From JAEZFI01 sp044508215 (GTDB taxonomy: Bacteria; Actinomycetota; Acidimicrobiia; Acidimicrobiales; Microtrichaceae): 22,659 nucleotides of DNA. Made by a program: the position numbers and the translations under genes. Under the pieces are notes generated by a model that saw only the letters and a list, made by a program, of their open reading frames with translations, made no database searches and was not told the DNA's origin. How positions within the stretch are numbered: the stretch's first letter is position 1; the number at the start of each line of letters is the position of its first letter. Positions 14,695-22,069 of the stretch are shown in pieces. The stretch spans positions 1-22,659 of the forward strand of contig JBIQID010000038.1 in NCBI GenBank assembly GCA_044508215.1, read 5' to 3'.

Positions 14695-15867
14695 TCAGAA
14701 GATGCCGTCCGCTTCCGCCTGCTTCTTCGCCCGCAGGAACTCCTGGTAGTCGTCGGTGAAGAAGTGCGTCGCCGGGTTCCTCGACGTCAGGACGTACCAC
14801 TTCCACGGACCCTCTGCGGGTTCGATCGCCGCCTTGAGCGACGCCTCCGACACGAGCGAGATCGGGGTCGGCGGCAGCCCTGCGTGGATGCGCGAGTTGT
14901 ACGGCGTGTCGGTCTTGAGGTCCGAGCCGGTGAGGTCACCGGCCCGCTTCCCCAGCCCGTAGAGGATCGTGGCGTCGATGCCCAGCGGCTCGTTCGCGTC
15001 CAGGCGGTTGTTGATCACCCGGGCGATCTTCGGCTTCTCGTCGTCGGGATCGCCGGCCTCACGTTCGATCAGCGACGCCATCTTGATGAGGTCGTAGGCG
15101 GTGCGTCCCGCCAGCGCCTCGGCACGGCCGTAGCCCAGGTCGTCGAGCACCTTGACCTGCTGGTCGGCGAGCGTCTGGAGGATCTTCTCGGCGGTCGCCG
15201 TCTTCTCGAACCGGTAGGTGTCGGGGGCCAGCATGCCCTCCCACCGCCGGTTCACGTCCGGTTCGAGCGCCATCTCGGGCGGGAGGTACTTCGAGGTGAT
15301 CGCGCCCGATGCGAGCGCCGAGCTCAGCGACTCGACGGAGACCTCGGGGAACGTCTCCGCGATGCGGGCGAGCGCGTCGACCACGCGCATCCCCGGCGGG
15401 ATCTGCAGCGACAGGTCGTCGGGCGGGACGGGGCCCTCGGCGAGCACCCGTGACGCCTCCGACATCGACGAGTTCTCCCGGAACTTGTCGTAGGTGCCCG
15501 CGCGCCACTCGCCGCCGATGCCGCGGATCTTGGCGTACCAGCCGAACACCGAGGCCGAGCTGATCACGTCGTGCTCCTCGAGCAGCTGCGCGATCGAGTC
15601 GAGCGATGCGCCGCGGGGCACCTCGATGGCCGCCACGGGGTCGCCCTGCTCACCTGGCGGGTCGATCTGGCGCATCGCCCAGACCAGCCCGAAGCCGGCG
15701 ACGATCGCGAAGGCGAGCACCACGGTGAGGACGCCGTAGAGCACCCGGCGCCCCACGGGCGAGTCGATCCGTACTGGGACGTAGTCGTCGTCGGGGTCGA
15801 CGTAGGCGTCCTCGAACTCGTACTGCGGCTCGGGGCGGGGTCGCCGGCGGCGGGGAGGTTCGGTCAC
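14695..15867 (-). CDS. mltG: endolytic murein transglycosylase MltG (YceG-like)
   Basis: MltG cleaves nascent glycan strands in the membrane and is thought to end peptidoglycan polymerisation. The 390-residue protein has an Arg/Pro- and Asp-rich cytoplasmic N-terminus (1-40), one membrane segment (about 41-64), a LysM-like region (IEVPRGASLDSIAQLLEEHDV) and the YceG domain. The latter has GMLAPDTYRF and LIKMASLIEREAGDPDDE, where Glu268 matches the catalytic glutamate, then INNRL, LGIDATILYGLG and TPYNSRIHAGLPPTPIS. GTG at 15867 overlaps the ruvX stop (GTGA). The ruvX-mltG-aroE order is typical of actinobacteria. Confidence 0.95.
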   Translation of the reverse strand: MTEPPRRRRPRPEPQYEFEDAYVDPDDDYVPVRIDSPVGRRVLYGVLTVVLAFAIVAGFGLVWAMRQIDPPGEQGDPVAAIEVPRGASLDSIAQLLEEHDVISSASVFGWYAKIRGIGGEWRAGTYDKFRENSSMSEASRVLAEGPVPPDDLSLQIPPGMRVVDALARIAETFPEVSVESLSSALASGAITSKYLPPEMALEPDVNRRWEGMLAPDTYRFEKTATAEKILQTLADQQVKVLDDLGYGRAEALAGRTAYDLIKMASLIEREAGDPDDEKPKIARVINNRLDANEPLGIDATILYGLGKRAGDLTGSDLKTDTPYNSRIHAGLPPTPISLVSEASLKAAIEPAEGPWKWYVLTSRNPATHFFTDDYQEFLRAKKQAEADGIF

Positions 15868-16307
15868 GGGAGGGGATCCTCTGGGGGGAGGGCGGATCGA
15901 CGGTGGTCCAACCAGGACTGCAGCATCACCGCGGCGGCGATCTGGTCGACGACCTTGCGTCTGGCTCCGGCGCTCAACTGCATCTCGGTGATCGACCGCT
16001 GTGCGGTCACGGTGGTCAGTCGCTCATCGTAGGTCTCGACCGGCACCCCCAACGTGTCACGCAGCGCCTCGACCTCCTCGAGGGCGGCTGCAGCAGCGGG
16101 TCCCACGTTGCCGTCGAGGCTGTAGGGCACCCCCACCACGACCACCTCGGCCTCCCACTCCCCCACGAGCGATGCGATCGCCCGGTGGGTCGCCTGCCGG
16201 TCGCGCGTCCGCGCCACCACCTCCACCGGGGTGGCGACGGTGCCGTCCGAGTTCGAGACGGCGATGCCGATCCGCTTGCTGCCGAGGTCGATGCCGAGCG
16301 CTCGCAA
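15864..16307 (-). CDS. ruvX: RuvX/YqgF family putative pre-16S rRNA nuclease / Holliday junction resolvase
   Basis: The YqgF family has an RNase H-like fold. Members process the 16S rRNA 5' end or resolve Holliday junctions. The 147-residue protein has GIDLGSKRIGIAVSNSDG (Asp7 in the first strand), VVVVGVPYSLDGNVG, DERLTT and VDQIAAAVMLQSWLD, covering the conserved acidic residues. The start is TTG at 16307, fixed by the canonical MRALGIDLGS N-terminus. There is no SD, and alaS ends only 8 bp upstream, so translation probably depends on coupling to alaS. Confidence 0.94.
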   Translation of the reverse strand: MRALGIDLGSKRIGIAVSNSDGTVATPVEVVARTRDRQATHRAIASLVGEWEAEVVVVGVPYSLDGNVGPAAAAALEEVEALRDTLGVPVETYDERLTTVTAQRSITEMQLSAGARRKVVDQIAAAVMLQSWLDHRRSALPPEDPLP

Positions 16308-16315
16308 CGGCGAGG

Positions 16316-18901
16316 TCAGCCCCCGGCGAGCGCAGCGCGGACCTGGTCCAGCGCCTCGTCGAGGCGACCGGCGTCGCGTCCGCCCGCGGTGGCGAGATCA
16401 GCGCCCTTGCCGCCACCACCGCCGACGGTGGCGACCGCTTCTCGGATCAGCTCGCCGGCGTTCAGCCCGCTCCCGGGATCGACGGCGGCGACGAGTGCCA
16501 CGCCCTTCCCGCCGGGCGACGCCCCGAGCACCACGGCCCGCATGCCGGGCCGGTCCCGCAGGGAGAGCGCGAGGTCACGGACCTCGTCGCGGGTCGCGGC
16601 CTCGATCCGGGCGACCAGGACCCCGTCCTCGGCCTGGTCCACGAGGCTGCCAGCGGACGCCTGGGCCGCCTGGCGCCGGAGCGCCTGGATCTCGTCGCGG
16701 GCCGCGGCCAGCTCGGAGAGCCGCTTGGTGATGCCGCCTGCCAGGTCGTCGGCGGGGACGCCCAGGAGCGCTGCTGCCTCGGCGATCCGGGCCTCCTCGG
16801 CCCGGAGGCGGTCGATCGGCCCGAACCCGGTCACCGCCTCGACGCGTCGGATGTTCGAGCCGATGGACCCCTCGGAGACGATCTTCAGCGACCCGATGTC
16901 GCCGGTGGCGCGCACGTGGGTGCCGCCGCAGAGCTCGATCGACTGCCGGCCCGCCTCGAGCACGCGCACGAGGTCGCCGTACTTGTCGCCGAAGAAGGCG
17001 ATGGCGCCCAGCTCGGCGGCGGCCTCCTTGGTGGTCTCGTAGTGGCGCACCGGATCGTTGTGGAGGATCTCGGTGTTCACGAGGTCCTCGACCTTGCGGA
17101 TCTCCTCGGGCGTCATCGCCTGGTAGTGGGAGAAGTCGAAGCGCAGGCGGTCGGGGGCGACGAGCGAGCCCTGCTGCTTCACGTGGTCGCCGAGCACCTC
17201 GCGCAGCGCCCAGTGGAGGAGGTGGGTCGCCGTGTGGTTGCGGCGGATCGCAGCACGACGGTCGGCGTCGATCGCGAGACGGGCCTCCTGCCCTTCGCGG
17301 ATCTCCCCCTCCACCCCTTCGATCACGTGTCGGGTGATGCCGGGCACTGGCGAGCCCGTGTCGACCACCCGGGCGCGGCCCGTGTCGGTCTCGATCCACC
17401 CCGTGTCGCCGACCTGACCGCCGGACTCGGCGTAGAACGGCGTGCGGTCGGTGACGATGGCGGTCTCGGTCACGGCGAGCACCGTGCCGGTGGCGGTGTC
17501 CTCGGCCCGGCCGACGAACTCGGTGGGTCCGTGCTCCTCGGCGAGGCGGGCGAAGACGGAGCGGTCGTCGCCGCCGCCGGCGTCCTTCCGTGCGTCACGC
17601 GCACGCTTCCGCTGGTCCGCCATGTGCGCAGCGAACCCCTCGTCGTCGACCGTGATGCCGCGTTCGGCGGCCACCTCAGCGGTGAGCTCGAGGGGGAACC
17701 CATACGTGTCGTGCAGCTGGAACGCCACCTCGCCGGCCAGCACGCCGCCGTCGCCGACCCGGTCCAAGGCGTCGTCGAGGATGCTCGACCCCGTCTTCAG
17801 CGTCTCCCGGAACCGCAGCTCCTCGCGCTCGACGACCTCCCGGACGAACGCGTGGTTCTTCACGATCTCGGGGTAGTCGGGCCCCATCGTGGCCACCACC
17901 GCATCGACCATGGTCGGCAGCACCGGCTTCTCCACGCCGAGCAGGTACGCGTGGCGCACGGCGCGGCGCAGGATGCGGCGCAGCACGTAGCCCCGGTCCT
18001 CGTTCGAGGGGAAGACGCCGTCCGACACGAGGAAGGTCACGGTCCGGCTGTGCTCCGCGACGATCCGGAGGCTGATGTCGGTGCGGTCGTCGCTGCCGTA
18101 CGTCGCTCCCGACGCGGCCTCGGCCTCACCGATCAGCGAGCGGATCTCGTCGAGGTCCCACACGGAGTCGACCCCCTGCAGGACGGCGAGCACGCGCTCC
18201 AGCCCCGCGCCGGTGTCGATCGACGGCTTGGGCAGCGGCTGCAGCGAACCGTCGGCCAGCTGCTCGTACTGCATGAAGACGAGGTTCCAGATCTCGACGA
18301 AGCGCTCCTCGCCGCCGTGGGCGGGCCCTCCGTCGGCGCCGTAGGCCGCACCCTTGTCCCAGAAGATCTCCGAGCTGGGGCCGCAGGGGCCGACCTCGCC
18401 CATCCGCCAGAAGTTGTCCTCGTCGAGCCGCTGGATCCGCTCGGCGGGGACCCCCACGGTGTCCCGCCAGATCGCCTCGGCCTCGTCGTCGGTGGTGTGC
18501 ACCGTGACCCAGAGCCGCTCGGGATCGAGCCCCAGCGTGCGGGTCACGAACTCCCATGCGTACGGGATCGCGTCGGTCTTGAAGTAGTCGCCGAAGCTGA
18601 AGTTCCCGAGCATCTCGAAGAACGTGAGGTGTCGGGACGTGCGGCCGATCTCGTCGAGGTCGTTGTGCTTGCCGCCCGCCCGCACGCACTTCTGCACGGA
18701 CACGGCTCGCCGGTAGGGCGGCACCTCCTCCCCCACGAAGTACGGCTTGAACGGCACCATGCCGGCCACCGTGAAGAGCACGGTGGGGTCGTGCGGGATC
18801 AGGCTCGCGGAGGGCACCACCGTGTGGTCGCGCGCCGCGAAGAAGTCGAGGAACTCCCTGCGGAGGTCGTTGGCCCGCATGGGCGCGCGCTGATCAGCCA
18901 T
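16316..18901 (-). CDS. alaS: alanine-tRNA ligase
   Basis: AlaRS charges tRNA-Ala with alanine. The 861-residue protein is full length. The class II catalytic domain opens with MRANDLRREFLDFFAARDH, VLFTVAGMVPFKPYFVG and RTSRHLTFFEMLGNFSFGDY. The editing domain has the zinc-site HTATHLLHWAL (near 553) and CGGTHVRATG (near 657). The C-terminal C-Ala domain contains GGGGGKGADLATAGG. ATG at 18901 is used; Met8 is an alternative that fits the usual N-terminus. The SD is weak (GGGTGG), but TAGATT ends 9 nt upstream. It heads alaS-ruvX-mltG-aroE. Confidence 0.98.
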   Translation of the reverse strand: MADQRAPMRANDLRREFLDFFAARDHTVVPSASLIPHDPTVLFTVAGMVPFKPYFVGEEVPPYRRAVSVQKCVRAGGKHNDLDEIGRTSRHLTFFEMLGNFSFGDYFKTDAIPYAWEFVTRTLGLDPERLWVTVHTTDDEAEAIWRDTVGVPAERIQRLDEDNFWRMGEVGPCGPSSEIFWDKGAAYGADGGPAHGGEERFVEIWNLVFMQYEQLADGSLQPLPKPSIDTGAGLERVLAVLQGVDSVWDLDEIRSLIGEAEAASGATYGSDDRTDISLRIVAEHSRTVTFLVSDGVFPSNEDRGYVLRRILRRAVRHAYLLGVEKPVLPTMVDAVVATMGPDYPEIVKNHAFVREVVEREELRFRETLKTGSSILDDALDRVGDGGVLAGEVAFQLHDTYGFPLELTAEVAAERGITVDDEGFAAHMADQRKRARDARKDAGGGDDRSVFARLAEEHGPTEFVGRAEDTATGTVLAVTETAIVTDRTPFYAESGGQVGDTGWIETDTGRARVVDTGSPVPGITRHVIEGVEGEIREGQEARLAIDADRRAAIRRNHTATHLLHWALREVLGDHVKQQGSLVAPDRLRFDFSHYQAMTPEEIRKVEDLVNTEILHNDPVRHYETTKEAAAELGAIAFFGDKYGDLVRVLEAGRQSIELCGGTHVRATGDIGSLKIVSEGSIGSNIRRVEAVTGFGPIDRLRAEEARIAEAAALLGVPADDLAGGITKRLSELAAARDEIQALRRQAAQASAGSLVDQAEDGVLVARIEAATRDEVRDLALSLRDRPGMRAVVLGASPGGKGVALVAAVDPGSGLNAGELIREAVATVGGGGGKGADLATAGGRDAGRLDEALDQVRAALAGG

Positions 18902-18910
18902 GGTCCACCC

Positions 18911-18916
18911 AATCTA
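18911..18916 (-). promoter_or_regulatory. candidate -10 box (TAGATT) for alaS
   Basis: TAGATT, the most AT-rich hexamer nearby, ends 9 nt before the alaS ATG in the 20-bp gap after the previous gene. It would give a transcript with an almost absent 5' leader. No clear -35 box is seen, so it may be coincidental. Confidence 0.3.
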
Positions 18917-18920
18917 GAGG

Positions 18921-19160
18921 TCAGCGCTGGGCGCCGAGGCGGTCTCGCAGCTCTGCCTCGCGGCGCTGCCGGGCGTCCCGGCCCTCGCTCACCGCAGCGG
19001 TCCAACGCTCGCGGGCGGCGCGGCCGGTGCGCACCGCGCCGTCGCGGACGGTGGGCGGCACGACCTCGGTGACCTTGGCCTTCAGCTTCCGTCCGGCGGC
19101 GATGGTGGTGGCGGCGCCGGTCACCGCTCCCACTCCGAACCAGGTGATCCGCTTGAACAA
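18921..19160 (-). CDS. small single-pass membrane protein (DUF6167-like), hypothetical
   Basis: The 79-residue product begins MFKRITWFGVGAVTGAATTI, with one hydrophobic segment (about 6-22), then a basic, alanine-rich tail likely to be helical (RAARERWTAAVSEG, RDARQRREAELRDRL). Small proteins of this shape lie upstream of alaS in many actinobacteria; the DUF6167 comparison is from memory and is tentative. The start is TTG at 19160, chosen because the preceding gene's stop is 7 bp upstream and GGGGAAG gives a partial ribosome site; an in-frame GTG nine codons later is possible. Function is unknown. Confidence 0.7.
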   Translation of the reverse strand: MFKRITWFGVGAVTGAATTIAAGRKLKAKVTEVVPPTVRDGAVRTGRAARERWTAAVSEGRDARQRREAELRDRLGAQR

Positions 19161-19167
19161 CTTCCCC

Positions 19168-19533
19168 TCAGCCCCTCTCGCCGTCGCCGGTGCGCCGGCC
19201 ACGCAGCCTACGTGCCGCCTGACGGGTGCCCGAGGCTGCGGCGGCCCCCTTGATGACCGGGTTGGTCAGGACCCGCAGCGCGGCATCCGCCCGGTCCGAC
19301 ACGCCCTCGGCGGTGCCGATCAGCCGTTCGAGGCGATCCACCTGCGCGGTGGCCCGTTCGGCAGCGCTCGCTGCGTCCTCGGCGGCCTCCACCAGCCGCT
19401 CCTCCCCCGCCGAGACCAGCTCTCGCAGCTCCCGCACCCCTCGCTCCAGCCGCACGCACACCACGGCGAGCGCAGCGGTGGCGAACAGCGCCACGACGCC
19501 GCACAGGATCGCCGCCAGCTCGGCCCCGCTCAT
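19168..19533 (-). CDS. DUF948-like single-pass membrane protein with coiled coil
   Basis: This is a 121-residue protein. An N-terminal membrane segment (about 6-27, LAAILCGVVALFATAALAVVC) is followed by a heptad-like charged helix (about 28-85: RLERGVRELRELVSAGEERL, then AERATAQVDRLERLIG), and a basic tail after TNPVIKGAAAASGTRQAARR. The NPVIK-type motif after a membrane-anchored coiled coil is the DUF948 pattern. Its ATG at 19533 overlaps the rarA stop (ATGA). Location between rarA and alaS is usual in actinobacteria. The role is unknown; an envelope-anchored structural protein is a fair guess. Confidence 0.82.
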   Translation of the reverse strand: MSGAELAAILCGVVALFATAALAVVCVRLERGVRELRELVSAGEERLVEAAEDAASAAERATAQVDRLERLIGTAEGVSDRADAALRVLTNPVIKGAAAASGTRQAARRLRGRRTGDGERG

Positions 19534-20621
19534 CCGCGCATCTCCGGTGGCAGCTCGCGCTCGGTCTCGGCGGCCCGGGCCAGGTCGTCGACCACCGCCC
19601 TCGACTTCTGGGCCCTCGCCAGGTACCCGGCCGCCTGGCCGAGGATGTAGCGGGCCTCGGGCATCCCCACCGATTCCACCGCGCGGGCCGCAGCGTCGGC
19701 GACGAGGAGGGCTCGCGGGTCGGCGTGACCGATGTCCTCGGACGCGAAGATCGACATTCGGCGGGCGACGAATCGGGGATCCTCCCCGCCGTCGAGCATG
19801 TGGACCATCCACGCCAGCGCCTGCTCGGGGTTCGAGTGGCGCATCCACTTGATGAACGCGCTGGCGGCGTCGTAGTGGGCACCCGTGCCGTAGCGGAGGT
19901 CCCCTGCGCCGAGGCCCTCGCGCACGTCCTCGGCGGTGACGGTCCCGTCTCGACGCATCGCGCCTGCGGCGATCGCCATCTCGAGCGTGGTGAGCACCTT
20001 CCGGGCGTCCCCGTCGCAGGTGTTGACGAGCACCTCGATCGCCTCGGGTTCGAGCGTGACGCCGGCGCGCTCGGCACCGCGCTCGACCACGTCCGTGATC
20101 GACTGCTCGGACAGGGGCTCCAGCCGGACCACGGTGCAACGCGAGAGGAGCGGGCCCACGAGGGTGGCCCACGGGCTCTCCGTGGTGGCGCCGATCAGCG
20201 AGATCAGCCCGCTCTCCACGCTGGGGAGCAGGGCGTCCTGCTGGGTTCGGGTGAAGCGGTGGATCTCGTCGAGGAAGACGACGGTCCGGCGGCCCTCCGC
20301 TCCCAGACGGTCGGAGGCCGCAGCGGCGACCTTGCGGATGTCGGAAACGGTGGCCGACACCGCCGACAGCGGCACGCCGTGGTCGGAGCGGGCGGCGATC
20401 AGCAGTCGGGCGATGGTGGTCTTGCCCGACCCGGCCGGACCCCAGAGGATCACCGACGGCAGCCGGGGCGCCTCCACCAGCTTGCGGAGGGAGCCCTTCG
20501 CTCCCACCAGCTGCTCGTGCCCGATGACCTCGTCGAACGTCGCCGGGCGCAGGCGCTCCGGGAGCGGAGCGTTGTCGGAGAGGCGATCTTCGGCCGCGGC
20601 GGCGAACAGGTCGGAGGGCAC
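19530..20621 (-). CDS. rarA: RarA/MgsA-type AAA+ replication-associated recombination protein, C-terminally short
   Basis: RarA acts at stalled replication forks together with SSB and the clamp loader. The 363-residue protein has RLRPATFDEVIGHEQLVG, Walker A GPAGSGKT (61-68), Walker B VVFLDEIHRF (114-123), sensor 1 GATTES (144-149) and the arginine finger LLSRC (about 159-163). It then has the lid and part of the C-terminal MgsA domain (FIKWMRHSNPEQALAWMVHMLDGGEDPRFVARRM, ASEDIG, ADPRALLVADAAARAVESVGMPEARY). It stops at LPPEMRG, about where others read on for some 70-80 residues. No frameshift remnant follows: the next gene begins in the stop codon. GTG at 20621 is 10 bp after the aldehyde dehydrogenase stop and has a poor SD. 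Confidence 0.9.
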   Translation of the reverse strand: MPSDLFAAAAEDRLSDNAPLPERLRPATFDEVIGHEQLVGAKGSLRKLVEAPRLPSVILWGPAGSGKTTIARLLIAARSDHGVPLSAVSATVSDIRKVAAAASDRLGAEGRRTVVFLDEIHRFTRTQQDALLPSVESGLISLIGATTESPWATLVGPLLSRCTVVRLEPLSEQSITDVVERGAERAGVTLEPEAIEVLVNTCDGDARKVLTTLEMAIAAGAMRRDGTVTAEDVREGLGAGDLRYGTGAHYDAASAFIKWMRHSNPEQALAWMVHMLDGGEDPRFVARRMSIFASEDIGHADPRALLVADAAARAVESVGMPEARYILGQAAGYLARAQKSRAVVDDLARAAETERELPPEMRG

Positions 20622-20631
20622 GTACTGCCGA

Positions 20632-22047
20632 TCAGCGGAACACGAAGCGGAGGATCTTCTCCTTGATCGCCGTGTACGGCGGGTACATCAGCTTGAGGTC
20701 CGGGCGCGTGGGGCGGCGCATCACCGACTTGTGGTGGCTGAACACGTCGAAGCCGGCCTTGCCGTGGTACGAGCCCATGCCTGACGGGCCCACGCCGCCG
20801 AACGGCATGTTGTCCGGGAGGATGTGGACCACCACGTTGTTCACGCACGCCCCGCCCGAGCTGGTGCGCGACAGCACACGGTCAGCGACGGCACGGTCGG
20901 CGGTGAACACGTACAGGGCGAGCGGCTTGTCGCGCTCGTTGACGAACGCGATGGCCTCCTCGATCGAGTCGACCGAGAGGATCGGGAGCACCGGACCGAA
21001 GATCTCCTCGCGCATCAGCTTGGAGTCGAGGTCGGGGTCGACGATCACCGTGGGCGCGACGTAGCGCTTCGAGACGTCGCCCTCGCCGCCGGTGGCGATG
21101 GTGCCGCCGCTCGAACCGATGAGGTCCATCAGCCGGCCGTGGTGGCGCTCGGACACGATCCGACCGAGGTCCTTCGAGGCCTTCGGATCGGACCCGTAGA
21201 ACTCGCCGATCTGGGCGACGACCAGGTCGACCAGGCGGTCACGGATCGAGGCGTCGGCCAGCACGTAGTCCGGGGCGATGCAGGTCTGGCCGGCGTTGAT
21301 GAACTTGCCCCAGGCGATCCGGCGGGCCGTCACCTCGAGGTCGGCATCCGCGGCGACGATCGTCGGGCTCTTGCCGCCCAGCTCGAGCGTGACCGGGGTG
21401 AGGTGCTTCGCCGCTGCCGCCATCACGACCTTGCCCACGTTGGTGGACCCGGTGAAGAAGATGTGGTCGAAGCGGCTCTCGAGCAGCGCCGTGGTCTCCG
21501 GCACCCCGCCTTCGACCACCGCCACGGCGTCGTCGTCGAGGTACTGCGGGATCAGGCGGGCGAGCGTGGCCGTGGTGGCAGGCGACAGCTCGGACGGCTT
21601 GGCCACCACGCAGTTCCCGGCGGCGAGCGCCGCCGCCATCGGCTCCACGAGGAGTTGCACCGGGTAGTTCCACGGCGAGATCACGAGTGCCACGCCGAGC
21701 GGCTCGTGGATGATCTCGCCGGAGCCGGGCATCGAGAGCAGGCCCGGGAACACCTTCGTGGGCTTCATCCAGCCCTCGAAGTGCTTCAGCACGTGCTTGA
21801 TGTGGAGGCGCGAGACGCCGATGTCGGCCCCGAACGCCTCGGCGACGGGACGGCCCAGGTCCTCGGACAGGGCGTCGATGAACGCCTGCTCGTGGTCCGT
21901 GAGCATGGCGAGGAGCCCGCGCAGCTGCTGGCGGCGCCACTCGACGGGACGGGTGCGGCCTGACTCGAACGTCTGCCGGAGCTGGGCGACCAGCTCTGCG
22001 TACGAGGCGGCTGCCGTGGAGGAGGGGGTCGCGGCGGTGTCGGTCAC
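20632..22047 (-). CDS. NAD(P)-dependent aldehyde dehydrogenase, class 3-like
   Basis: The 471-residue enzyme should oxidise an aldehyde, perhaps fatty or aromatic, to the acid. It has the class 3 features EPLGVALVISPWNYP (Asn127), NCVVAKPSELSPAT, FFTGSTNVGK (cofactor loop, 198-206), LELGGKSP (Glu222), NAGQTCIAPDY with nucleophile Cys256, EEIFGPVLPI, and the C-terminal PFGGVGPSGMGSYHGKAGF then FSHHKSVM. That ending and the short length match ALDH3 (fatty aldehyde / coniferyl aldehyde types). The hydrophobic-basic tail (KEKILRFVFR) may touch membrane. GTG at 22047 has no SD; TAGCCT ends 6 nt upstream. Substrate cannot be set from sequence. rarA follows after 10 bp. Confidence 0.93.
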   Translation of the reverse strand: MTDTAATPSSTAAASYAELVAQLRQTFESGRTRPVEWRRQQLRGLLAMLTDHEQAFIDALSEDLGRPVAEAFGADIGVSRLHIKHVLKHFEGWMKPTKVFPGLLSMPGSGEIIHEPLGVALVISPWNYPVQLLVEPMAAALAAGNCVVAKPSELSPATTATLARLIPQYLDDDAVAVVEGGVPETTALLESRFDHIFFTGSTNVGKVVMAAAAKHLTPVTLELGGKSPTIVAADADLEVTARRIAWGKFINAGQTCIAPDYVLADASIRDRLVDLVVAQIGEFYGSDPKASKDLGRIVSERHHGRLMDLIGSSGGTIATGGEGDVSKRYVAPTVIVDPDLDSKLMREEIFGPVLPILSVDSIEEAIAFVNERDKPLALYVFTADRAVADRVLSRTSSGGACVNNVVVHILPDNMPFGGVGPSGMGSYHGKAGFDVFSHHKSVMRRPTRPDLKLMYPPYTAIKEKILRFVFR

Positions 22048-22053
22048 GACCCA

Positions 22054-22059
22054 AGGCTA
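22054..22059 (-). promoter_or_regulatory. candidate -10 box (TAGCCT) for a leaderless aldehyde dehydrogenase transcript
   Basis: TAGCCT ends 6 nt before the aldehyde dehydrogenase GTG at 22047, the same box and spacing as at aroQ. Its first two bases (TA, 22059-22058 on the minus strand) are also the first two bases of a plus-strand box, TACCCT. Confidence 0.5.
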
Positions 22060-22063
22060 CCCT
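22058..22063 (+). promoter_or_regulatory. candidate -10 box (TACCCT) for a leaderless J-protein transcript
   Basis: TACCCT ends 6 nt before the GTG at 22070 on the plus strand. It overlaps the minus-strand TAGCCT box by the shared TA step, giving an overlapping divergent promoter core in a 22-bp gap. No SD precedes the GTG. Confidence 0.5.
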
Positions 22064-22069
22064 GCCGCG

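Noticed and set aside
16001..19072. A 1,023-codon plus-strand open frame opposite alaS and ruvX
   Set aside because: It is antisense to two firmly identified genes, its product is low-complexity (Arg, Gly, Val, Asp, His-rich), and high GC suppresses stop codons in the complementary frame. No family resemblance was seen.
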